Source: Sansalvadorimonas sp965243775
Lineage (GTDB): Bacteria; Pseudomonadota; Gammaproteobacteria; Pseudomonadales; Endozoicomonadaceae
Assembly (NCBI GenBank): GCA_965243775.1
Contig: CBDEWF010000112.1
Span: forward strand, 1 to 64,000
Length of the DNA stretch: 64,000 nt
Reading direction: 5' to 3'
The position numbers were made by a program, and so were the translations under genes. Shown here piece by piece: positions 18,250 to 26,991 of the stretch (position 1 is its first letter; each line of letters opens with the position of its first letter). Under the pieces are notes generated by a model, which did no database searches, was not told the DNA's origin, and worked only from the letters and a program-made list of their open reading frames with translations.

Positions 18250-19434
18250 TTGTTGCAGGAGTCTCTATTCTATGAAGAAACACATACTTTGAATTGGAAT
18301 TCATTAGCAGCAGGAAAAATTGAAGAATTCATCAAAATTATACATCGGTCTTGCACTCTGAATTCCGATTCGGACGATATTTTTATAGACTTGGATCTAA
18401 ATCTTTGGCTTGAAGTAATGATCAGAAATCAATTTCTACGGAAAAATTACAGTCTATTTAAAGCCAAACTAGACAAGACTTCTGTTGAAGTTCTTGAGCG
18501 GTACCAAACAGTTATAATAAATCAGCATACTGAATTATTGCCCGAACTGATCAGCTCGGTTTTAGGAATTATAATCTGCACGGGGGTAGAAGAGGCCCAG
18601 AATTTTGCAAACAACAACCCAAAATGGTTCAGGCACAAAATTAACACATTAGGTGACTTAACAATGGAACAGAGTGATTCAAATATATTTGGAGAGAACA
18701 TCCCTAACAATATAAGAAACCTTACCGATGAAGGTGTAATTTTACAGTGGTTAATGCTCTACCCTGATTATGCTCTGGACAGCTTTAATCTCACAAATTC
18801 CTGGAGTACTGATGGAGGTTATCAATATAAATTCCAATATCTTAAAGAGAATTATCCTGAACAGGCCATGATTTGTGCCATTGATATTGAGAGGAGAATT
18901 CATAAAATACCGCACAGATATCGAAACTTTCATTCACTCTGTTTCGAGGTATTGATTTACCTCGCTCAAAACAATCATTTCAGTGAGGATGATGAGTACT
19001 TCTGGTTGACAGCTTTGGCTGCTGATGTCAAAGATGACAATAATCTTTTCCCAAGTCATAAGGCATATTGGAATCTTAGAGAAAAGTTTTTCACCTTTTG
19101 GAAAAACTGCCGGTCAAGTTCTGCCAAACGAAAAGCCGCAATATATTTATTGAATAGCAGTAACAGTATTGTTCACTTCAGTACTACGATAGAGATGTAC
19201 CAATTCATTGTCGAGCAGGGAGAGGGCAAAACAAATATAGATAGTTTACTGAAAAATTTGCAGACTCATGTAGAAACGGGACATTATATTCTGAATAACT
19301 CCGACTCATATTCAGGGTATACAGTTCTACGGCAGCATTTAGAAAAGCTCACCCAATATCTTGAGCAGCACGACTCCGACCTTTATAACATCTGGAAAAC
19401 GAAAGCAGCCCCTTTTCTGGAAACCATACAATAA
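18250..19434 (+). CDS. Hypothetical AT-rich protein next to IS110
   Basis: This 394-residue, mostly helical protein is not one I recognise. It has no signal peptide, membrane segment or clear motif. Codon use is AT-rich compared with the neighbours. The frame has no ATG in the first 55 codons: it opens with TTG at 18250 and is free of stops back to 18220, inside the IS110 flank. Either a TTG start is used or the 5' end was lost when the element inserted. The WLMLYPDYALDSFNL and YRNFHSLCFEVLIYLAQNN segments suggest an alpha-solenoid, but that is only an impression. Confidence 0.55.
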   Translation: MLQESLFYEETHTLNWNSLAAGKIEEFIKIIHRSCTLNSDSDDIFIDLDLNLWLEVMIRNQFLRKNYSLFKAKLDKTSVEVLERYQTVIINQHTELLPELISSVLGIIICTGVEEAQNFANNNPKWFRHKINTLGDLTMEQSDSNIFGENIPNNIRNLTDEGVILQWLMLYPDYALDSFNLTNSWSTDGGYQYKFQYLKENYPEQAMICAIDIERRIHKIPHRYRNFHSLCFEVLIYLAQNNHFSEDDEYFWLTALAADVKDDNNLFPSHKAYWNLREKFFTFWKNCRSSSAKRKAAIYLLNSSNSIVHFSTTIEMYQFIVEQGEGKTNIDSLLKNLQTHVETGHYILNNSDSYSGYTVLRQHLEKLTQYLEQHDSDLYNIWKTKAAPFLETIQ

Positions 19435-19521
19435 TCCTGCGCAAACCCACAGCCACCGGAAAATACAACATAAAAAAATTTCACCCGCGTCAGCATTGAT
19501 GATAAGTACCCAGTCACATGA

Positions 19522-19649
19522 AATCATATATTTCTGACTCAATCTCCAGACCCGCTCAGCCGTGCCGCAGCTCCGATCACATAGCGGGCTATGCTTTCTG
19601 CGCTGCAACCCAGCTGAGCAACCTGTTTATTGGCCAGAAATATATGATT
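19522..19649. repeat. 15-bp inverted repeat enclosing about 100 bases
   Basis: The arms aatcatatatttctg (19522-19536) and cagaaatatatgatt (19635-19649) are perfect reverse complements, with about 98 bases between. No supported gene lies inside. It might be a miniature transposable element or a structured transcript end. Confidence 0.5.
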
Positions 19650-19709
19650 CCATATGCCCGGGTACTTAAAGGCAACGCAATACCGGTAAAACCTGAAGAA
19701 CTCTCTTGA

Positions 19710-19988
19710 TCACCCCTCGAAGTTCTTCTTCATTTCCTCTGTCATCTCCTTGGAACGCTCCATAAACTGCCGGACAGACTGCTCAGACATAATCTTGCGG
19801 AGTTCTTCTTCGCCGGTCAGCTCTTCAGTAGCCTCCTCTGCACCAGTTTCGTCTTTTGCTTTGACGGCTTTTTCAAATGCTCCGGCATCCTCTTCAGCCG
19901 CATTTCCTTTTGGAGTCACCTTGGGATCCTGACCTGGAACTGGTCCAGCACCCTGTCCTGGCTGTACTCCTGGATTAATATTGGGCAT
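19710..19988 (-). CDS. Small acidic hypothetical protein
   Basis: A 92-residue protein starting at the ATG at 19988, which has a strong AAAGGAGG ribosome site just upstream. An in-frame ATG nine codons earlier is less likely. The N-terminal half is rich in Pro, Gly and Gln (NPGVQPGQGAGPVPGQDP). The C-terminal half is charged and helical (EELRKIMSEQSVRQFMERSK). It has no signal peptide or cysteine. I do not recognise the family. The composition, a disordered N-terminus followed by an amphipathic helix, resembles small T3SS substrates or chaperone-bound proteins, but nothing nearby supports that. Confidence 0.6.
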   Translation of the reverse strand: MPNINPGVQPGQGAGPVPGQDPKVTPKGNAAEEDAGAFEKAVKAKDETGAEEATEELTGEEELRKIMSEQSVRQFMERSKEMTEEMKKNFEG

Positions 19989-20099
19989 ACGGCCTCCTTT
20001 GTTTCTAAATGCCATAAAATTTACGGGTTACATAGTATTTCGATATGAGCGAGTTACTATGTACCTTTCTTCAGGTTAGTCTGTTGATTCAGGATACTT

Positions 20100-21689
20100 A
20101 TGCGCCTAATTCACACCCTTATTTTCTCGTTTTTGTTAGCGATACCGGTCACTGGTTTCTCGAAGCCGGAACCAGACCATTTGATACGAGCCAATGCCGC
20201 TGAACCCGAATCTCTGGACCCCCAGCTGGTCCACTCTTTACCAGGCATTCGCATTACCGCCGATCTGTTCGACGGACTGGTAGAAAGAGCGCCCTCTGGC
20301 AAGATTGTGCCCGCCCAGGCTGAAAGCTGGAGCACATCTGCGGACGGCAAAACCTGGACCTTTACTCTGCGTCAAAGCCAGTGGTCTGACGGTAGCCCCG
20401 TAACTGCTGATGATTTTGTCCAGGCCTGGCGCCGGGCCGCCGATCCGGAAACCGGGTCGTCCTATGCCTGGTATCTGGAAATGATGTCAATCGTCAATGC
20501 CAGGGACATTATCAAAAGTAAAAAGGCTCCAGAAACTCTCGGGGTATCTGCTCAGGGCTCAGACAAGCTGGTGGTTAACCTTGAGCACCCGGTGCCATGG
20601 CTGCTGGAAATGATGATTATGCCGGTACTCTACCCAATTCCTGCGGCAACTGTTAAGAAGTACGGCCAGCACTGGACCGCTCCCGGCCATATCGTCACTA
20701 ATGGCCCGTACCTGATGAAAGAGTGGGTTGTTAATGAAAAAATCACCCTGAGAGCCAACCCTCGACATCCCGACATATCCAGTCTCAAGGTCAAGAGTGT
20801 CTCTTTTCTGCCTCTGTCATCAGATATGGCAGCCTACAACCGGTATCGGGCGGGAGATATTGATATGACCCTCAATATCCCTGTCAACTATTACTCATCA
20901 CTTGTTAACGAGCGTCCAGACGAACTGCATGTCACCCACACGCTCGGCACTGAGTACTACGCCTTCAATATCCACAGGGCACCGTTTGATAATCCCAAAC
21001 TGAGGAAAGCACTCTCTCTGGCAATAGAACGGGAGAGGATTACCGGGAAGGTTCTGGGTGAAGGGCAGGTTCCGGCATACGGTTTCACGCCGCCTTACAC
21101 CAGTCATATGCCTCCTTACCAGCCTGAAGCAGCCAGGCTATCCAGAGAACAGAGACTGGCTGAAGCTCGTCGCCTGTATAAAGAAGCTGGATACAGCCAG
21201 GATAAACCGCTGAAGTTCACCCTGCTCTTCAACACAAGTGAATCACGAAAAAATGTGGCCATCGCTGCAGCCAATATGTGGAAAGAGAACCTGGGGGTAG
21301 AAGTCACGCTGGAAAATATGGAGTGGAAATCTGTTGTTTCACAGATCCGGGCAAGGGATTTTGATGTGGCCCGGGCCAGCTGGGTAGCCGATTTCAACAG
21401 CCCGGTCAGCTTTCTGTCAATCTTTGACAGTAACAGCAGCAGCAACAAAGCTGGCTACCAAAATCCGTCCTATGACCAGCTCCTTGGTCAGATGAATATT
21501 TCTGGTGCTGACCGCCAGCAACTGTTTCAAAATCTGGAAGATCTTCTTGGCCAGGATATGCCAATTATTCCGCTTTATTACTATGTAACACCCCAGCTAA
21601 TCAGTCCTCGTGTCGAAGGCTGGTACGACAATCCCAGAGATATAGTTATGACTCGCTACCTCTCTTTAAAAGGTAAGGAGAAAAAGTAA
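20100..21689 (+). CDS. Oligopeptide ABC transporter substrate-binding protein (OppA-like)
   Basis: This 529-residue SBP_bac_5 family protein has an N-terminal signal peptide (MRLIHTLIFSFLLAIPVTGFS). Conserved family features include RANAAEPESLDPQLV, WTFTLRQSQWSDGSPVTADDF, NGPYLMKEW, the YYAFNIHRAPFDNPKLRKALS strand and FDVARASWVADF. It binds peptides in the periplasm for an Opp/Dpp-type importer. No permease or ATPase genes are adjacent, so it must use a transporter encoded elsewhere. MppA-like binding of murein peptide is possible but cannot be told from sequence alone. Confidence 0.9.
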   Translation: MRLIHTLIFSFLLAIPVTGFSKPEPDHLIRANAAEPESLDPQLVHSLPGIRITADLFDGLVERAPSGKIVPAQAESWSTSADGKTWTFTLRQSQWSDGSPVTADDFVQAWRRAADPETGSSYAWYLEMMSIVNARDIIKSKKAPETLGVSAQGSDKLVVNLEHPVPWLLEMMIMPVLYPIPAATVKKYGQHWTAPGHIVTNGPYLMKEWVVNEKITLRANPRHPDISSLKVKSVSFLPLSSDMAAYNRYRAGDIDMTLNIPVNYYSSLVNERPDELHVTHTLGTEYYAFNIHRAPFDNPKLRKALSLAIERERITGKVLGEGQVPAYGFTPPYTSHMPPYQPEAARLSREQRLAEARRLYKEAGYSQDKPLKFTLLFNTSESRKNVAIAAANMWKENLGVEVTLENMEWKSVVSQIRARDFDVARASWVADFNSPVSFLSIFDSNSSSNKAGYQNPSYDQLLGQMNISGADRQQLFQNLEDLLGQDMPIIPLYYYVTPQLISPRVEGWYDNPRDIVMTRYLSLKGKEKK

Positions 21690-21714
21690 ACTTTCAATAA
21701 AGCAGCCTGCCGCC

Positions 21715-22065
21715 ATGCCGACAAATCTGGATAGGAAAGAACAGAGGCGAATGGCCATGAGCGGCGAGCAATTTACCCTGACAATCAGCCAGAGCACGTC
21801 AGACAACGGCGACTTTGCCATTCACTTTAATGAGCAGGGCAAGCGCAGAGAAAAGATACTTGTCCAGCTGCAGTTCATCGATCAGAAGTTGTTCGATGAC
21901 GCCTTTATGGATGAAGTGGTTGCCATAGTTGCCCGTAAGCTGGCGCGCAAAATTATTGAGCAAAAAGCGAATCCGGAAGAAGCCAGAAAAGATCGTCTGG
22001 CTCACGAAAAAAATGCCAGAAAAATCGTCAAGGACATGCTGGATAAGATGCGCAAACAGTCCTGA
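21715..22065 (+). CDS. Small hypothetical protein
   Basis: A 116-residue protein beginning 25 bases after the OppA-like gene, so it may be cotranscribed. The start could instead be one of two in-frame ATGs at 21751 and 21757. The first half is predicted beta (QFTLTISQSTSDNGDFAIHF). The second half is a long charged helix (VAIVARKLARKIIEQKANPE). It has no signal peptide or cysteine. I do not recognise the family. A possible terminator follows at 22112. Confidence 0.6.
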   Translation: MPTNLDRKEQRRMAMSGEQFTLTISQSTSDNGDFAIHFNEQGKRREKILVQLQFIDQKLFDDAFMDEVVAIVARKLARKIIEQKANPEEARKDRLAHEKNARKIVKDMLDKMRKQS

Positions 22066-22111
22066 TATTTTTTCAGACTGCTTATCATCGCTGTTTGAAC
22101 CCTCCAAAGAG

Positions 22112-22137
22112 AACCCCGGTTATGCACAGGGGTTTTC
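22112..22137 (+). terminator. Probable terminator after the small hypothetical gene
   Basis: A six-base perfect stem (aacccc / ggggtt) is followed by ttttc, 47 bases after the stop codon at 22065. The stem is short, so strength is uncertain. Confidence 0.5.
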
Positions 22138-22227
22138 AGCATTAATCCATATAGGCTGTAAAGCAAATTGGGAGTAGTTTTCTCAGCCTGATTCCCCCAC
22201 CCTTTTTCCAATAACTTTGTTATACGG

Positions 22228-22263
22228 AATACTTTTCGCTAAAGGGGGAAACGAAAAAGTATT
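22228..22263. repeat. Hairpin upstream of the YhcC-like gene
   Basis: The arms aatacttttcg and cgaaaaagtatt pair with a single bulge and enclose taaagggggaaa. The structure ends 19 bases before the radical SAM start, so it could act in the leader. No known riboswitch pattern is seen. Confidence 0.35.
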
Positions 22264-22282
22264 TCCTCGCTGATGGCTATCT

Positions 22283-23191
22283 ATGGATCTTACCCGCTAC
22301 GTCAATACATTTGGTCGTTACCTGCAAGCCAAGTATGGGGAACGTATTCACAAGCTATCGGTTAACGCGGCTTTTACCTGCCCAAATCGTGACGGTGCCA
22401 AAGGTATTGGTGGCTGCACTTTCTGCAATAACCGGTCTTTCAGTCCTGGCAGTACCAACAGCAGTAATGAAGTCAGTGCCCAGCTGGCTGCCGCCCGGGA
22501 AAAAGTGACCAAAGTGCGCAAGGCACGTAAGTTTCTGGCTTACTTCCAGTCTTACTCCAATACCTATGGTGATCTGGTTCAATTAAAGAAGCTGTATGAC
22601 GAAGCTCTGGCGGAACCGGATGTCATCGGCCTGTGTGTCGGCACACGCCCAGATTGTGTACCCGATCCGGTTCTGGAGCTTCTGGCAGGTTATCAGCAAC
22701 AGGGAAAAGAGATCTGGCTGGAGTTAGGGCTGCAATCCAGTTTTGACAGTTCGCTGGAGCGAATCAACCGGGGACACACCTCTGCAGATTATGAAGATGC
22801 GGTAAAGCGATCCCACCGTTTTGACCTGAACCTGTGTACTCACCTGATTATGGGTTTGCCGGGTGAGCAAGCCAGGGATACCCTGACCAGCTACCGTAAG
22901 GTTCTTGACTTAGGTGTACGAGCTATCAAGGTTCACCCCCTTCACATCGTCAAAGGCACCCAGATGGCCCGGGAGTGGAAGCAGGGGCTGGTTCCCGAGT
23001 TATCCATGGAAGATTACGTGGACACTTTAACAGAAATTATTCTGACCGCACCCGATGACCTGCTCTTTCATCGTCTAACGGGTTCAGGTGTTCATCAATA
23101 CCTGCTGGCACCAGAATGGGTGAAGCACAAGTGGGATATTCTTGGTGCCGTTTATAAACGTTTGGAAGTAGCCTGTCAGACATCCAATTAA
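22283..23191 (+). CDS. yhcC: TIGR01212 family radical SAM protein (YhcC-like)
   Basis: A 302-residue radical SAM protein of the YhcC type. The N-terminus RYVNTFGRYLQAKYGERIHK and the cluster-binding region with CPNRDGAKGIGGCTFCNN are characteristic: the first cysteine is widely spaced from the CTFC pair. GLCVGTRPDCVPDPVLELL, LELGLQSSFDSSLERINRGH and HLIMGLPGE follow. Length is normal for the family. The enzyme should reductively cleave S-adenosylmethionine in the cytoplasm. Its substrate is not known to me. The gene appears complete and ends at the edge of the transposon-rich island. Confidence 0.9.
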   Translation: MDLTRYVNTFGRYLQAKYGERIHKLSVNAAFTCPNRDGAKGIGGCTFCNNRSFSPGSTNSSNEVSAQLAAAREKVTKVRKARKFLAYFQSYSNTYGDLVQLKKLYDEALAEPDVIGLCVGTRPDCVPDPVLELLAGYQQQGKEIWLELGLQSSFDSSLERINRGHTSADYEDAVKRSHRFDLNLCTHLIMGLPGEQARDTLTSYRKVLDLGVRAIKVHPLHIVKGTQMAREWKQGLVPELSMEDYVDTLTEIILTAPDDLLFHRLTGSGVHQYLLAPEWVKHKWDILGAVYKRLEVACQTSN

Positions 23192-23328
23192 GTAGGGAAT
23201 TTTTATAATTATATTGGGAATTTTTAATATTTAGTTGGAAATTCATGCAATTAAGGGTAGTGGGTCAGATGTGTGTTTCAGGGACAACACGGATAGCAAA
23301 TTGAATACGCATACCAATTATGTAAAGT

Positions 23329-23640
23329 ATGGTATGTCTCACAGAAGTCAGCTGCGCGAGCTGCAGCAGTACAAATATTGGAAAATGCGGCTTCAGCCGC
23401 CGTGGCGTGCAACATTATCTCTGCCAAAATCCAGACTGCATCACCAAAAGCTTTATGCTGGAGTATCGGTACAAAGCGTGTGCTTCTGGCGTTCATAAGC
23501 AGGTTGTCGATATGGCTATTAACGGTAGTGGCATTCGGGATACCAGCCGGGTTCTCCAGATCAGTAAAACGACAACTATCAATATTATACGACGCAAAGA
23601 AAGTCACCTCGTGCAGGTCAACCCCAATATCCGTGCCTTG
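23329..23640 (+). pseudogene. IS1-like transposase InsA remnant
   Basis: About 100 codons resemble the IS1 InsA zinc-finger and helix-turn-helix protein: CASCSSTNIGKCGFSRRGVQ, then HKQVVDMAINGSGIRDTSRV and LQISKTTTINIIRRK. The InsB half is missing. The frame runs instead into an IS66 fragment near 23640, so two unrelated elements are joined here. It cannot encode an active transposase. Confidence 0.7.
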
Positions 23641-23645
23641 GGACC

Positions 23646-23873
23646 CGCCCTTTCGTGGTGTGGCGCAAGGCGTGGCTGTTCAGCAACAGCCAGAAAGGGG
23701 CCGATGCCAGTGCCAATCTGTACAGCCTGATTGAAACCGCCAAAGCTTGTGGTGTGGAACCCTATGCTTACCTGAAAGAGGTTTTTACCCAGTTGCCTTC
23801 CGTGAAATCTGTTGAAGATATTAAGCAGTTGCGTCCTTGGAATGTTCAGAGCATAGAAATCAACCGGGTTTAA
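23646..23873 (+). pseudogene. IS66 transposase C-terminal remnant (copy 1)
   Basis: The sequence encodes the last 70 or so residues of an IS66 TnpC protein (KAWLFSNSQKGADASANLYS, AYLKEVFTQLPSVKSVED). The rest of the gene is absent. The same piece recurs as part of a longer fragment at 26404-26934 with minor differences. The exported repeat protein starts 57 bases downstream. Confidence 0.8.
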
Positions 23874-23930
23874 AATGACCCCTAACTGTTCTGCTAACCT
23901 TTAAGGCCGGTTTGGTTCAGGGAAGCTGAC

Positions 23931-26252
23931 TTGTTTTCTGGATTGTTAAAGCCAATATACTTTTGCCTTGTCTTGGTCATTGCCACAGTTCAACCTGCCA
24001 GTTCAGGTACAAATAAGCAGGAGAGCTGCACTCTCGTTTTACCCGCAGGCGAAGGGGAGACAGAGATTCTCTCAACAGGAGCCATACGCACTCACGCCCC
24101 AGTGGCCCACCCACTGGATGATACTTACTGTGTGCCTGTTTCAGGTGAAGGTTTCGAATGTCGGGGCATTGAAAGTGCATCCCGAATAAGGGTGCCACAC
24201 CTGGATGATGACACCCTCAAATTGAGTGCTCCAGGATCAGCTTGCACAGCAACGTCCCGTTCAGGCACCCCGCCACCTGAAACAGATGAGGTGATCATTG
24301 AAAAAGAATCATGGGGTCCACTTAGGATGTCTCTCAATCCTGAGCTACTGACCTGGGAAATTCATTGCCAGAGGGTGGTTAAAAAAGAACCCTCTGTTAC
24401 CACTTCCGTTGAAAGTTATCCAGGTTACGACAGTCCTCTCACTCTAGAAGTGGAAATAGTGACGCAAAGTGAACAAGCTGCAGTATTCAGGAAGAAGCGC
24501 AACACCACCTGTGGCTGCGACCTGTCCTTTGATTCGGTGGGCCTTCTTGAATCCCACCGCCGGGGCAGCACGGATGCGCGCTGCAAGGGCAAGCGCAACA
24601 CCACCTGTGGCTGCGGCCTGTCCTTTGATTCGGTGAATCTTCTTACCTTCCACCGCCGGGGCAGCACGGATGCGCGCTGCAAGGGCAAGCGCAACACCAC
24701 CTGTGGCTGCGGCCTGTCCTTTGATTCGGCGAGGCTTCTTGAATCCCACCGCCAGGGCAGCACGGATGCGCGTTGCAAGGGCAAGCTGAACACCACCTGT
24801 GGCTGCGGCCTGTCCTTTGATTCGGCCAGCCTTCTTAAATCCCACCGCCGGGGCAGCACGGATGCGCGTTGCAAGGGCAAGCGCAACACCACCTGTGGCT
24901 GCGGCCTGTCCTTTGATTCGGCCAGCCTTCTTGAATCCCACCGCCAGGGCAGCACGGATGCGCATTGCAAGGGCAAGCTGAACACCACCTGTGGCTGCGG
25001 CCTGTCCTTTGATTCGGTGAGGCTTCTTAAATCCCACCGCCAGGGCAGCACGGATGCGCGTTGCAAGGGCAAGCTGAACACCACCTGTGGCTGCGGCCTG
25101 TCCTTTGATTCGGCCAGCCTTCTTAAATCCCACCGCCGGGGCAGCACGGATGCGCGCTGCAAGGGCAAGCGCAACACCACCTGTGGCTGCGGCCTGTCCT
25201 TTGATTCGGCCAGCCTTCTTGAATCCCACCGCCAGGGCAGCACGGATGCGCGCTGCAAGGGCAAGCGCAACACCACCTGTGGCTGCGGCCTGTCTTTTGA
25301 TTCGGCCAGCCTTCTTAAATCCCACCGCCAGGGCAGCACGGATGCGCATTGCAAGGGCAAGCTGAACACCACCTGTGGCTGCGGCCTGTCCTTTGATTCG
25401 GCCAGCCTTCTTGAATCCCACCGCCAGGGCAGCACGGATGCGCATTGCAAGGGCAAGCTGAACACCACCTGTGGCTGCGGCCTGTCCTTTGATTCGGTGA
25501 GGCTTCTTAAATCCCACCGCCAGGGCAGCACAGATGCGCGTTGCAAGGGCAAGCTGAACACCACCTGTGGCTGCGGCCTGTCCTTTGATTCGGTGAGGCT
25601 TCTTAAATCCCACCGCCAGGGCAGCACGGATGCGCGCTGCAAGGGCAAGCGCAACACCACCTGTGGCTGCGGCCTGTCCTTTGATTCGGTGAGCCTTCTT
25701 GAATCCCACCGCCAGGGCAGCACGGATGCGCGCTGCAAGGGCAAGCGCAACACCACCTGTGGCTGCGGCCTGTCCTTTGATTCGGTGAGCCTTCTTGAAT
25801 CCCACCGCCGGGGCAGCACGGATGCGCGCTGCAAGGGCAAGCGGAACACCACCTGTGGCTGCGGCCTGTCCTTTGATTCGGTGAGCCTTCTTGAATCCCA
25901 CCGCCGGGGCAGCACAGATGGGCGCTGCAAGGGCAAGCGGAACACCACCTGTGGCTGCGGCCTGTCCTTTGATTCGGCCAGCCTTCTTACCTCCCACCGC
26001 CGGGGCAGCACGGATGCGCGTTGCAAGAGCAAGCTGAACACCACCTGTGGCTGCGGCCTGTCCTTTGATTCGGCCAGCCTTCTTGAATTCCACCGCCAGG
26101 GCAGCACAGATGCGCGCTGCAAGAGCAAGCGCAACACCACCTGTGGCTGCGGCCTGTCCTTTGATTCGGTGAGGCTTCTTGAATCCCACCGCCGGGGCAG
26201 CACGGATGCGCGCTGCAAGGGCAAGCGGAACAAAAGAGGGGGGGAGACATAA
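23931..26252 (+). CDS. Putative exported protein with 18 zinc-finger-like repeats (paralog 1)
   Basis: A 773-residue protein starting at TTG, with an AGGGAAGC ribosome site before it. It has a signal-peptide-like N-terminus (LLKPIYFCLVLVIATVQPASSG) and a roughly 165-residue domain with several cysteines that I do not recognise. Eighteen tandem 32-residue repeats follow, each with the pattern C-x-C-x3-F-x5-L-x2-H-x8-C. This matches a C2H2 zinc finger up to the histidine, with Cys as the last ligand, and fingers are joined by KGKRNTT or KGKLNTT. All repeats keep the four ligands. It ends with KRNKRGGET. A paralog with nine repeats lies 740 bases downstream. Function is unknown. A secreted metal-binding or nucleic-acid-binding protein acting outside the cell is inferred. 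Confidence 0.75.
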   Translation: MFSGLLKPIYFCLVLVIATVQPASSGTNKQESCTLVLPAGEGETEILSTGAIRTHAPVAHPLDDTYCVPVSGEGFECRGIESASRIRVPHLDDDTLKLSAPGSACTATSRSGTPPPETDEVIIEKESWGPLRMSLNPELLTWEIHCQRVVKKEPSVTTSVESYPGYDSPLTLEVEIVTQSEQAAVFRKKRNTTCGCDLSFDSVGLLESHRRGSTDARCKGKRNTTCGCGLSFDSVNLLTFHRRGSTDARCKGKRNTTCGCGLSFDSARLLESHRQGSTDARCKGKLNTTCGCGLSFDSASLLKSHRRGSTDARCKGKRNTTCGCGLSFDSASLLESHRQGSTDAHCKGKLNTTCGCGLSFDSVRLLKSHRQGSTDARCKGKLNTTCGCGLSFDSASLLKSHRRGSTDARCKGKRNTTCGCGLSFDSASLLESHRQGSTDARCKGKRNTTCGCGLSFDSASLLKSHRQGSTDAHCKGKLNTTCGCGLSFDSASLLESHRQGSTDAHCKGKLNTTCGCGLSFDSVRLLKSHRQGSTDARCKGKLNTTCGCGLSFDSVRLLKSHRQGSTDARCKGKRNTTCGCGLSFDSVSLLESHRQGSTDARCKGKRNTTCGCGLSFDSVSLLESHRRGSTDARCKGKRNTTCGCGLSFDSVSLLESHRRGSTDGRCKGKRNTTCGCGLSFDSASLLTSHRRGSTDARCKSKLNTTCGCGLSFDSASLLEFHRQGSTDARCKSKRNTTCGCGLSFDSVRLLESHRRGSTDARCKGKRNKRGGET
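24495..26222 (+). repeat. 18 tandem copies of a 96-bp coding repeat
   Basis: Eighteen in-frame 96-bp units, nearly identical at nucleotide level. Variation is confined to a few codons (KR/KL at the start, SA/SV, ES/KS/TS before the histidine, RR/RQ after it). The pattern implies recent expansion or gene conversion. Because the unit is a multiple of three, several other frames are also open, including long reverse-strand ones. Confidence 0.95.
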
Positions 26253-26403
26253 AAGACTGTATCTATTCCTACAAAAAGGTGATCACAATTTCTCTTTTCA
26301 GCTATAACAAATATTAATATACGAAGAGTGTCAAATATTTTTGTGGACATAGCGATACTTAGAAGTACCGTCTGAGGTTCATATCAGAGTCAACTTTAGC
26401 GCA

Positions 26404-26934
26404 ATGGTTGAGAACAGCAAAACAGGCAAGGCCCATATGGGGCTGGCTTATATCCAGAAGCTGTACCGGGTAGAGCGCACCCTCACGGAGAAAACAGCCG
26501 CAGAGAAGAAAAGCATCCGCCAGGAACAGAGTCTGCCGATACTGGAGCAGTTACGACAGTGGCTCGATAAATCCCTGCCCCAGGTACCCCCGAAAACCTT
26601 ACTGGACAAAGCCCTGCACTACCTTCACAACCAGTGGGACAAACTCATCCGTTACTGTGATGAGGGCTACCTGCGTATGGATAACAACCTGGCAGAAAAC
26701 GCGATCCGCCCTTTCGTGGTGGGGCGCAAGGCATGGCTGTTCAGCAACAGCCAAAAGGGAGCTGATGCCAGTGCCAATCTGTACAGCCTGATTGAAATCG
26801 CCAAAGCTTGTGGTGTGGAGTCCTATGCTTACCTGAAAGAGGTTTTTACCCAGTTGCCTTCCGTCAAATCTGTTGAAGATATTGAGCAGTTGCTTCCCTG
26901 GAATGTTCAGAGCATAGAAATCAACCGGGTTTAA
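26404..26934 (+). pseudogene. IS66 transposase C-terminal remnant (copy 2)
   Basis: A 176-residue reading frame corresponds to the C-terminal third of IS66 TnpC: KAHMGLAYIQKLYRVERTL, then RYCDEGYLRMDNNLAENAIR with the conserved NNLAEN and RPFVVGRKAWLFSN. The N-terminal zinc-binding and most of the DDE region are missing, so it is a truncated remnant. It is a longer version of the 23646-23873 fragment and also lies directly upstream of a repeat-protein gene. Confidence 0.82.
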
Positions 26935-26991
26935 AATGACCCCTGACTGTTCTGCTAACCTTTAAGGCCGGTTTGGTTCAGGGAAGCTGAC

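Noticed and set aside
24425..26350. Long reverse-strand reading frames (641 and 581 codons) across the first repeat array
   Set aside because: They exist because the 96-bp unit is a multiple of three and contains no stop in several frames. The forward frame has a ribosome site, a signal-like N-terminus and the zinc-finger pattern.
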